Below, one piece after another: positions 7,278 to 12,136 of a DNA stretch of 12,136 bases (position 1 is the stretch's first letter; each line of letters starts with the position of its first letter). This stretch comes from DATBSK01 sp964532485 (GTDB lineage: Bacteria; Actinomycetota; Acidimicrobiia; IMCC26256; PALSA-555). The notes under the pieces were generated by a model. It searched no databases, was not told the origin of the DNA, and saw only the letters and a list, made by a program, of their open reading frames with translations. The translations under genes and the position numbers were made by a program. Location of the stretch: positions 1-12,136 of the forward strand of contig CAZHKE010000072.1 of NCBI GenBank assembly GCA_964532485.1. Direction: 5' to 3'.

Positions 7278-7568
7278 CTAGGCCGTCGCGCGCTGGCGGG
7301 CCAGCCACGCCTTGCGCAGCTTGCGGCGGTCCTCTTCCGTCGTCCCGCCCCAGATGCCGGCTTCCTGGTTGGTCGCCAACGCGAACTCGAGGCACTCCTC
7401 GGACACGAGGCAGGCCGTGCAGATCCGCTTGGCCGTCTCGATCTGCTCGAGCGCGCCACCGGTCGTCCCGATCGGGAAGAAGACGTCGGGATCGGAGTCG
7501 AGGCACGCGGAGCGTCCCCGCCAGTCGTCGACGTCCCAGTCGTGTGTGCGGATCCAGGTGAGCGCCAC
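7278..7568 (-). CDS. whiB1: WhiB-family Fe-S transcription factor, WhiB1-like
   Basis: The 96-residue protein starts at GTG 7568 and has a strong Shine-Dalgarno AGGAGGGGG (minus strand, 7584 to 7576) 7 bp upstream. No alternative start exists in this frame before an upstream stop. The four WhiB cysteines are C22, C50, C53 and C59 (C-x27-C-x2-C-x5-C). The turn GIWGG (71-75) and a basic tail (81-93) for DNA binding follow. FFPIGTTG (30-37) and TNQEAGIWGG (66-75) are closest to the WhiB1/WblE branch. WhiB1 binds a [4Fe-4S] cluster, reacts with nitric oxide and works with the primary sigma factor. The N-terminus is about 15 residues longer than mycobacterial WhiB1. It is tail-to-tail with pdtaS, leaving 19 bp between stops. 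The leader is unusual, with a tandem repeat and a CRP-like site upstream. Confidence 0.93.
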   Translation of the reverse strand: MALTWIRTHDWDVDDWRGRSACLDSDPDVFFPIGTTGGALEQIETAKRICTACLVSEECLEFALATNQEAGIWGGTTEEDRRKLRKAWLARQRATA

Positions 7569-7584
7569 CGCTCTTCCCCCTCCT

Positions 7585-7659
7585 GGTCTTGATCGGGCTG
7601 GTCTTGATCGGGCTGGTCTTGATCGGGCTGGTCTTGATCGGGCTCGCCTTGATCAGGTC
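7585..7659. repeat. 15-bp tandem repeat, four perfect copies plus one degenerate, in the whiB leader
   Basis: The unit GGTCTTGATCGGGCT (plus strand) is repeated without any change at 7585-7599, 7600-7614, 7615-7629 and 7630-7644. A fifth, decayed unit (CGCCTTGATCAGGTC) lies at 7645-7659. The array lies directly upstream of the whiB Shine-Dalgarno sequence, which starts at the base next to the first unit. If transcription starts upstream near 7720, the repeat is part of the whiB mRNA leader. Each unit holds one GATC. Perfect identity suggests recent expansion or strong selection. Confidence 0.95.
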
Positions 7660-7726
7660 TCGATCGTCGTGCGCGAAGGCGGCGCGCATGCCATGTCCCC
7701 GGGGCGAGGCCCTCGAGGCGCCAGCG

Positions 7727-7732
7727 ACATTA
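7727..7732 (-). promoter_or_regulatory. Possible -10 hexamer (TAATGT) for whiB
   Basis: This is the only TANNNT hexamer I found on the minus strand in the upstream part of the whiB leader. An imperfect -35, TTGTGC, lies 18 bp upstream and overlaps the CRP-like site. It would give a leader of about 150 nt containing the tandem repeat. It rests on the hexamer match alone. Confidence 0.3.
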
Positions 7733-7739
7733 CGGCTCA

Positions 7740-7755
7740 TGTGACGGCGGGCACA
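7740..7755. promoter_or_regulatory. CRP-like binding site between whiB and the phosphodiesterase gene
   Basis: TGTGA-CGGCGG-GCACA matches the CRP consensus TGTGA-N6-TCACA at nine of ten positions. In M. tuberculosis whiB1 is a known target of the cAMP receptor protein Rv3676, so a site upstream of a whiB1-like gene is meaningful. The site is centred about 60-62 bp before the predicted leaderless start of the divergent phosphodiesterase gene (class I spacing) and about 27 bp before the tentative whiB start. It could therefore act on either gene. Confidence 0.5.
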
Positions 7756-7794
7756 AGTGCTCTGACCAGCGGTTTCGCTCGTCACCCGCCCCGA

Positions 7795-7800
7795 TAGGCT
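7795..7800 (+). promoter_or_regulatory. Candidate leaderless -10 hexamer (TAGGCT) for the phosphodiesterase gene
   Basis: TAGGCT ends 9 bp before the ATG at 7810, with no Shine-Dalgarno sequence between. A weak -35-like TTTCGC lies at 7773-7778. Confidence 0.4.
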
Positions 7801-7809
7801 CCCGCGCCG

Positions 7810-8532
7810 ATGGCTTCGGAGACGGCCATGTCGCCGGCGGTCTGGGCCCACCGGGGAGCCCGCACGATCGCTCCCGAGAACACCCTCGAGGCCTTCGGGC
7901 GGGCCCTCGAGCTGGGTGCCGACGGCGTCGAGCTGGACGTCCATCGGTCGGGCGACGGGGGCCTGGTCGTCCACCACGACGCGGCTGCACCCGATCTCGG
8001 GGTGCTGGCGACGCTGCCGCTCGACGCGATTCGGGCGAGCCGCCCGGACATCCCGACACTGAGCGAGGTGCTCGACTGCTGCGCGGGGAGCCTGGTCAAC
8101 ATCGAGATCAAGAACTTGCCGGGTGACGTCGACTTCGACGACACCGAGCAGGCCGCGGCTGCCGTCGTCGCACTGCTCGACGCGAGAGGGCGTCGTGACG
8201 ACGTCCTCGTCTCGTCGTTCCATCTCCCGACGATCGACCGGGTCCACGAGCTCGACCCGAGCGTGCCCACCGGGTTCCTCGTCTTCCACGGCGACCTGAT
8301 CGCCGAGACCGACCGCTGCGCCGACCGAGGCCACTCGGCGTTGCACCCGTTCGTGGGGTTCGTCGGCGATGACGTCGTCGACGCCCTCGTGGGACGGGCG
8401 CGCGCGACCGAGGTCGCGATCAACGTCTGGACCGTCAACGACGAGTCGGAGATCGGTCGTCTCGCGGCCGCTGGCATCGACGCCGTGATCACCGACGTCC
8501 CTGACGTCGCGCGCCGGGTGATCAGCTCGTGA
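7810..8532 (+). CDS. Glycerophosphodiester phosphodiesterase (GDPD family)
   Basis: The 240-residue TIM-barrel protein hydrolyses glycerophosphodiesters to glycerol 3-phosphate and an alcohol. The catalytic signature is complete: HRG (14-16), PENT (22-25), the metal ligands E41 and D43 in ELDVH, HHD (55-57), NIEIK (97-101), SSFH (135-138), VWTVN (206-210) and ITDVP (227-231). There is no signal peptide, so the enzyme should act in the cytosol on recycled phospholipid head groups. The ATG at 7810 fits the upstream -10; M7 is an alternative start. Its stop overlaps the end of the opposing lipid kinase gene by 11 bp. Both convergent genes concern glycerolipid turnover, though they are not co-transcribed. 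Confidence 0.92.
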   Translation: MASETAMSPAVWAHRGARTIAPENTLEAFGRALELGADGVELDVHRSGDGGLVVHHDAAAPDLGVLATLPLDAIRASRPDIPTLSEVLDCCAGSLVNIEIKNLPGDVDFDDTEQAAAAVVALLDARGRRDDVLVSSFHLPTIDRVHELDPSVPTGFLVFHGDLIAETDRCADRGHSALHPFVGFVGDDVVDALVGRARATEVAINVWTVNDESEIGRLAAAGIDAVITDVPDVARRVISS

Positions 8533-9448
8533 CCGGCACCACCAGCTGCAGCCCCTCGGGCACGTAGCGGACCTCGATGCGCTCGACCTCTCCCAGATAG
8601 TCGCCGTCGACCTGCCAGGGGAAGGGACCGCGGTTCGCCACGAACGTCAGCGCCTCGAGATCGGCGAGCTGCACCACGGCATCGTTCGTCGCGATGCGCT
8701 TGCCCCGCGCCATCGCAGAGCTTGCCGCGGAGAGCGTCGTCCCGACCTCGAGGCGACGGAACATCGTGAGTGCGAGCGCCCGGTCGAGGCTGGCGTCGGC
8801 GGTCACGAGCAGCGGCCGAGGACCGAAGAACGCGTACGGCTTCGTGTTGGAGACGATCGCGAAGTAGCCGTCGTCGATGCGCGACCCGTCGGCGCCGAGC
8901 ACGTGGAACGGTGGGTGCTCGCGGTCGAGGCCCCGGAAGAAGGTCGTGACCGCGGCCAGCGCGAACATCGGGTGCGCGACCCATCGCTTCAACCAGGTGC
9001 GCCGCTCCATCCGCTCGATCACCTCGGCGTCGTAGCCGCACCCCAGGTGGAAGAGGAAGTGCCGGCCGTTCGCCTCGCCCACCCCGATCGTGCGGATCGA
9101 ACCAGCCTCGAGCGAGTTCACCAGCTGGTCGGTTGCGGGCATGATCGAGTTGCGGATGCCGAGCGTGCGGGCAAAGACGTTCGTCGAACCGCCCGGCAGT
9201 GGTGCAAGCGCGGTCTGACTCCCGATCAGGCCGTCGGCCGCTTCGTTGAGCGTCCCGTCGCCGGCGGCCACGACGACCGCGTCGATGCCGTCGCGGGCCG
9301 CGGAGCGAGCCAGGCGCGTGGCGTGCCCGCGCCGGTAGGTCTCGGCAACCTCGAGCCGGTGATGCTCCCCGAGCAGCTGCTGCACCCGCACGCGACGCTT
9401 GGGGGTCATCGACGACGCGGTCGGGTTGACGATCAGGAGCAGCCGCAC
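8522..9448 (-). CDS. Diacylglycerol kinase-type lipid kinase (DagK/YegS family)
   Basis: The 308-residue protein starts at GTG 9448, with TAGCCT 9 bp upstream. The N-terminal NPTASS (8-13), nucleotide-binding AGDGTLNEA (62-70) and LPGGSTNVFAR (84-94) are the DAGK catalytic-domain motifs. The C-terminal beta-rich domain includes FPWQVDGDYLGE, as in soluble bacterial lipid kinases such as mycobacterial Rv2252. The family phosphorylates diacylglycerol or related lipids to phosphatidic acid at the inner membrane surface. No transmembrane helix is evident. The exact lipid substrate cannot be told from sequence; sphingoid or other lipid kinases share the fold. Confidence 0.9.
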   Translation of the reverse strand: MRLLLIVNPTASSMTPKRRVRVQQLLGEHHRLEVAETYRRGHATRLARSAARDGIDAVVVAAGDGTLNEAADGLIGSQTALAPLPGGSTNVFARTLGIRNSIMPATDQLVNSLEAGSIRTIGVGEANGRHFLFHLGCGYDAEVIERMERRTWLKRWVAHPMFALAAVTTFFRGLDREHPPFHVLGADGSRIDDGYFAIVSNTKPYAFFGPRPLLVTADASLDRALALTMFRRLEVGTTLSAASSAMARGKRIATNDAVVQLADLEALTFVANRGPFPWQVDGDYLGEVERIEVRYVPEGLQLVVPVTS

Positions 9449-9457
9449 GGGTCGGAC

Positions 9458-9463
9458 AGGCTA
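9458..9463 (-). promoter_or_regulatory. Candidate leaderless -10 hexamer (TAGCCT) for the lipid kinase
   Basis: On the minus strand TAGCCT ends 9 bp before the GTG at 9448. The same hexamer precedes the sensor kinase and the TauE/SafE gene in this window. Confidence 0.45.
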
Positions 9464-9497
9464 GGCCCCGAGGCGACCTCCCGACGATGCGCCGTGT

Positions 9498-9503
9498 CAC
9501 GAT
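9498..9503 (+). promoter_or_regulatory. Weak -10-like hexamer (CACGAT) for the glycosylase gene
   Basis: CACGAT ends 6 bp before the GTG at 9510. It keeps the A at position 2 and T at position 6 but has C at position 1, so it is the poorest example of the leaderless pattern here. No Shine-Dalgarno sequence is seen either. Confidence 0.25.
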
Positions 9504-9509
9504 CCCGGT

Positions 9510-10208
9510 GTGCCGCACGCGAACGATCTCGCACGTCTGACGGCGAACATCGTGGAATGCCGCGCGTGTCCGCGACTCGTGGAGTGGCGAGAGCGGGTCG
9601 CGCGGGAGAAGCGCGCGTCGTTCCGCGACGAGGAGTACTGGGGTCGGCCGGTGCCGGGCTTCGGCGATCCCGGAGCCCGCATCCTGCTCCTCGGGTTGGC
9701 GCCGGCGGCCCACGGTGGCAACCGGACGGGCCGGGTCTTCACCGGTGACCGCTCCGGCGACTGGCTGTTCGCCGCGCTCCACCGAGCGGGGCTCGCGAAC
9801 CAGCCCGATTCGACGCGCACCGACGACGGGCTCCGCCTCCACGACGCCTACGTGACCGCGGCGGTCCGCTGCGCTCCGCCGCAGAACAAGCCGACGCCCG
9901 CCGAGCGTGACGAGTGCCAGCCGTTCCTCGTGAGCGAGCTCGCGCTGCTCGAACGGCTCCGGGTGATCGTCGCTCTCGGAGGCTTCGCCTACCAGGCGGC
10001 GTGGCGGGCGCTGGCCGCGGCGGGTGTCCGGCTGCCGTCACCCAGACCGCGCTTCGCGCACGGCTTGGAGGTGATGCTCGACCGCGTCACGATCGTCGGC
10101 TGCTACCACCCGAGCCAGCAGAACACCTTCACCGGACGACTCACCGAGCCCATGCTCGACGACGCGCTGGCTCGAGTCCGCGAGCTCGCCGACGGGCCGG
10201 TCACGTGA
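9510..10208 (+). CDS. udgB: Family 5 uracil-DNA glycosylase with Fe-S cluster (UdgB type)
   Basis: The 232-residue protein removes uracil and related deaminated bases from DNA. Four cysteines, C17, C20 (CRAC), C121 and C136, are spaced as the [4Fe-4S] ligands of family 4/5 enzymes. Motif A is GLAPAAHGGNRTGRVFTGD (62-80). Here alanine replaces the acidic or asparagine catalytic residue of other UDG families, which is diagnostic for family 5. The C-terminal motif HPSQQNTFTGRL (200-211) is also UdgB-specific. It resembles mycobacterial Rv1259. The start is GTG 9510. The alternating neighbours give no operon context; the divergent partner is the lipid kinase. Its last 8 bp overlap the end of the opposing permease gene. 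Confidence 0.93.
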   Translation: MPHANDLARLTANIVECRACPRLVEWRERVAREKRASFRDEEYWGRPVPGFGDPGARILLLGLAPAAHGGNRTGRVFTGDRSGDWLFAALHRAGLANQPDSTRTDDGLRLHDAYVTAAVRCAPPQNKPTPAERDECQPFLVSELALLERLRVIVALGGFAYQAAWRALAAAGVRLPSPRPRFAHGLEVMLDRVTIVGCYHPSQQNTFTGRLTEPMLDDALARVRELADGPVT

Positions 10209-11031
10209 TGGCCACGATCTCGCCGACGATGTAGACGCACGCGAGCACGCCGAGCCCGATGCCGACGACGAGTCGCACCGTCCGGTCGGAGGATCGGATG
10301 GCGAGGCGTGACCCGAGCCGAGCCCCCGGCACGATGCCGACGCAGAGCGGCAGCGCGTAGAGCCAGTCGATGTTGCCGAGCACGGCATGGGTGATCGTCC
10401 CCGGGATCGCGAGCACGGCGACGCACGCGAGCGACGTGCCGAGCGCCGCCTTGATCGGCAGGCGGAGCCAACCGGTGAATGCGGGAACCATGATGATGCC
10501 GCCACCGATGCCGAGCAGGCCCGAGACGGCGCCGGCGAAGATGCCCACGACGGCGCAGCGCCACCACTCCCGGCGCGGTGGTCCGGCCCGGTGGACCTCG
10601 GAGCGCGGACCCGCGTCGGTTGTTCCTTCGACGTTGAGCTCCGCGGGTCGTTGCGGGGCATCGACCGGCTTGCCGAGGCGATACGCGCTGACGGCGACGA
10701 GCAGCCCGGTCAGGAACAGAAGTGGGTGGCCGTCACCCGGGACGGCGTCGGCCACCAGCGCGCCGGCGACAGCAGCGGCGACACCCGCACCCGCAGTCCA
10801 CGCGGCGACCCGAACCTCGACGAGCTCCTCGCTCCGGTAGCGCATCGCACCGCTGACAGCACCGGGGATGATCGCGGGAAGCGTCGACGCCACGGCGGCG
10901 ATCGGCGTCGCACCCAGCGCTCGGATCGCGGGCTTGGCGACGACACCACCACCGATGCCGAACATGCCCGAGAGGATGCCGGTGACGACGCCGACGAGCG
11001 CGGTGAGGACGATGATGGCGACGTCGGACAA
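10201..11031 (-). CDS. TauE/SafE family membrane permease
   Basis: The 276-residue polytopic protein starts at TTG 11031; no better start exists nearby, and TAGCCT lies 9 bp upstream. It is built of two homologous halves. Each half has the family glycine motif in its first helix region: GMFGIGGGVVAKPAI (22-36) and GLLGIGGGIIMVPAF (171-185). A hydrophilic loop (about 121-157) joins the halves. About seven to eight membrane helices are apparent. Members export or import sulfite, sulfoacetate or other small organosulfur anions across the cytoplasmic membrane; many have no known substrate. There is no sulfur-metabolism gene beside it, so no substrate can be assigned. It diverges from dapA with only 41 bp between start codons. 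Confidence 0.88.
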   Translation of the reverse strand: MSDVAIIVLTALVGVVTGILSGMFGIGGGVVAKPAIRALGATPIAAVASTLPAIIPGAVSGAMRYRSEELVEVRVAAWTAGAGVAAAVAGALVADAVPGDGHPLLFLTGLLVAVSAYRLGKPVDAPQRPAELNVEGTTDAGPRSEVHRAGPPRREWWRCAVVGIFAGAVSGLLGIGGGIIMVPAFTGWLRLPIKAALGTSLACVAVLAIPGTITHAVLGNIDWLYALPLCVGIVPGARLGSRLAIRSSDRTVRLVVGIGLGVLACVYIVGEIVAIT

Positions 11032-11040
11032 GGCCCTCGC

Positions 11041-11065
11041 AGGCTACCGGTCGGGCCGGTACCCT
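11041..11065. promoter_or_regulatory. Back-to-back divergent -10 hexamers with dyad between permease gene and dapA
   Basis: TAGCCT on the minus strand (11046 to 11041) lies 9 bp before the permease TTG. TACCCT on the plus strand (11060-11065) lies 7 bp before the dapA ATG. Between and overlapping them is a perfect dyad, TACCGG-TCGGG-CCGGTA (11045-11061). Only 13 bp separate the two hexamers, so polymerase could hardly occupy both promoters at once. Confidence 0.5.
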
Positions 11066-11072
11066 TCGGCCC

Positions 11073-11969
11073 ATGGGATCCCCGCTCCGATTGCGCGGCG
11101 TCTACATCCCACTCATCACGCCGTTCGCCGCGGACGGCAGCGTCGCCCTCGACGCGATCGAGCGTCTCGCCAACGAGTTCCTCGACGCCGGTTGCGCAGG
11201 CCTCGTCCCGCTCGGCACGACGGGAGAGTCGACGGCACTCGATGCCGCCGAGAAGCAATCGATCATCGACCTCTGCAGCCGCATCTGTCGTGAGCGCGGT
11301 GCGCACCTCGTCGTCGGCGGTGGCACCAACAACACCGAGGCGACGGCGTCCGGCGTCGAGGCGCTTGCCGAGGTCGAGGGCGTCAGCGCCGCCATGTGCG
11401 TCGTGCCTTACTACGTGCGGCCGAGCCAGGCAGGGATCGTGGCCCACTTCATCGAGATCGCACGGCGGAGCCCGGTGCCCGTCGTCATCTACAACATTCC
11501 TTCGCGCACGGGGCGCCTGCTCGAGGCGCCCGGCGTCCTCGAGCTCGCACGCACCGACAACATCGCCGGCGTCAAGCAGGCCACGCCGCTCGATCCCGAC
11601 ACCATGGCGATGCTCGCCGGCGCGCCGGATGACTTCTTCGTGCTCAGCGGTGAGGACCCGTACCTGTTCGCGCACCTCCTCTTCGGCGCATCGGGCACCA
11701 TCTGTGCATCGGCGCACGTGTGCACGGATCGATTCGTGGCGTTGGTGGAGTGCGGCCTCGCCGGGAAGGTAGAAGAGGGTCGCGTGCACCACGAGGCGCT
11801 CGCGCCGATCGCCGAGGCCGGCTTCGCCGAGCCGAACCCCGCGGTGTTCAAGGGTGCTCTGCACGCGCAGGGGCGCATCCCGACGCCCGACCTTCGTCTT
11901 CCGATGACACCCGCGTCGCAGCCCGCGGTCCAGCGGCTGCTCGCAGCGATCGACGCCGCCGCGCGCTGA
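11073..11969 (+). CDS. dapA: 4-hydroxy-tetrahydrodipicolinate synthase (DapA)
   Basis: The 298-residue enzyme condenses pyruvate with aspartate semialdehyde, the first committed step to lysine and meso-diaminopimelate for peptidoglycan. The catalytic set is intact. The Schiff-base lysine is K168 in GVKQAT. The proton-relay residues are T50, Y114 and Y140 (PYYVRPSQ; YNIPSRTG). R145 is the carboxylate-binding arginine. The GTTGE motif spans 48-52. The C-terminal LRLPMTP (275-281) is typical of true DapA rather than of other pyruvate lyases of the family (for example N-acetylneuraminate lyase). The start is a leaderless-type ATG. No other lysine-pathway gene is in the window. Confidence 0.92.
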   Translation: MGSPLRLRGVYIPLITPFAADGSVALDAIERLANEFLDAGCAGLVPLGTTGESTALDAAEKQSIIDLCSRICRERGAHLVVGGGTNNTEATASGVEALAEVEGVSAAMCVVPYYVRPSQAGIVAHFIEIARRSPVPVVIYNIPSRTGRLLEAPGVLELARTDNIAGVKQATPLDPDTMAMLAGAPDDFFVLSGEDPYLFAHLLFGASGTICASAHVCTDRFVALVECGLAGKVEEGRVHHEALAPIAEAGFAEPNPAVFKGALHAQGRIPTPDLRLPMTPASQPAVQRLLAAIDAAAR

Positions 11970-11970
11970 C

Positions 11971-12002
11971 ACGTCGCGCTCGCGCTCGAACGAGTGCGAC
12001 GT
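11971..12002 (+). terminator. Hairpin after dapA, possible terminator without U-tract
   Basis: Arms 11971-11982 (ACGTCGCGCTCG) and 11991-12002 (CGAGTGCGACGT) form a 12-bp stem with a single G-U wobble and an 8-nt loop. The stem starts 2 bp after the dapA stop. No run of T follows, so it would be a hairpin-only terminator or an mRNA 3'-end stabiliser. As DNA the dyad could instead be an operator for the downstream transporter. Confidence 0.5.
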
Positions 12003-12032
12003 CTGTCACGGTCGTTGGACGCGCGCGGCGCG

Positions 12033-12038
12033 TAGGGT
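12033..12038 (+). promoter_or_regulatory. Candidate leaderless -10 hexamer (TAGGGT) for the MFS transporter
   Basis: TAGGGT ends 7 bp before the ATG at 12046 and no Shine-Dalgarno sequence lies between. This gives the transporter a promoter separate from dapA. Confidence 0.45.
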
Positions 12039-12045
12039 CTTTCGG

Positions 12046-12136
12046 ATGAGCCTGGGCGAGCGCGTCGCCGAGAAGGCCGAGGAACGCCGCTGGTGGATCC
12101 TCCTCGTCCTCTGCTTCAGCCTGCTCGTCATCGTCC
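12046..12136 (+). CDS. MFS transporter, probably DHA2 (EmrB/QacA) family (5' part only)
   Basis: Only the first 30 residues are visible before the window ends. A charged amphipathic N-terminus (MSLGERVAEKAEE) is followed by RRWWILLVLCFSLLVIV (14-30). This is the RWW-plus-first-helix pattern typical of DHA2 drug/proton antiporters, in which a conserved (L/I)D motif follows just beyond the point where the sequence stops. The assignment rests on this short stretch only. Another MFS subfamily or an unrelated membrane protein is possible. Confidence 0.55.
   Translation, partial: MSLGERVAEKAEERRWWILLVLCFSLLVIV

Noticed and set aside
7585..7659. CRISPR array
   Set aside because: The repeats are only 15 bp and directly adjacent, with no spacers and no cas genes. 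This is a simple tandem repeat.
7585..7689. Upstream peptide or repeat protein with SPIKT repeats (minus strand, ATG at 7689) before whiB
   Set aside because: The frame has no ribosome site and continues out of frame through all of whiB with arbitrary composition. The amino-acid repeat simply follows from a repeat length divisible by three.
10387..11772. Long plus-strand frame (461 codons) opposite the permease and into dapA
   Set aside because: The sequence is Arg/Asp/Ser-rich noise. The TauE/SafE and DapA readings on the correct frames have full family motifs.

Overview
The window is GC-rich, densely coded DNA from an actinobacterium. A WhiB-family Fe-S protein, a PdtaS-type histidine kinase, a DUF3107 protein, a paired Get3/ArsA-like ATPase operon and a family-5 (UdgB-type) uracil-DNA glycosylase all point to Actinomycetota. 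The divergence of these proteins from their mycobacterial counterparts suggests a deep branch such as Acidimicrobiia; that placement is inference. Twelve complete genes and two edge-truncated genes fill almost all of the sequence. I saw no tRNA, rRNA, insertion sequence or CRISPR array.

Layout. Left edge (1-1750): a winged-helix regulator of the ArsR/SufR type runs off the left end. It diverges from an Mrp/ApbC-type P-loop ATPase, with a shared promoter and a small dyad between them. 1751-3193 (minus): a membrane protein matching the C-terminal part of DUF2207 proteins. 3251-7258 (plus): a DUF3107 protein, two Get3/ArsA-like ATPases resembling mycobacterial Rv3679/Rv3680, and a PdtaS-like sensor kinase. 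7278-7568 (minus): a WhiB1-like Fe-S protein, tail-to-tail with the kinase. Its leader carries four perfect 15-bp tandem repeats, and further upstream lies a good match to a CRP site. 7810-9448: a convergent pair, a glycerophosphodiester phosphodiesterase (plus) and a diacylglycerol/lipid kinase (minus). 9510-11031: a second convergent pair, UdgB (plus) and a TauE/SafE permease (minus). 11073-11969 (plus): dihydrodipicolinate synthase DapA. The right edge holds the start of a DHA2-type MFS exporter.

How it fits together. The genes form alternating divergent and convergent pairs rather than one operon. The only clear multi-gene unit is DUF3107-ATPase-ATPase, possibly with the kinase. Convergent pairs abut or overlap at their stop codons. 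At most gene starts a TANNNT -10 hexamer sits 6-9 bp before the start codon with no Shine-Dalgarno sequence, which predicts leaderless mRNAs. Only mrp and whiB have clear Shine-Dalgarno leaders, and these two leaders also carry repeats. Redox/Fe-S and nitrosative-stress themes recur (SufR-like regulator, Mrp, PdtaS, WhiB1, UdgB). I do not see a wholly new defence or biosynthetic system. The most novel material is regulatory.
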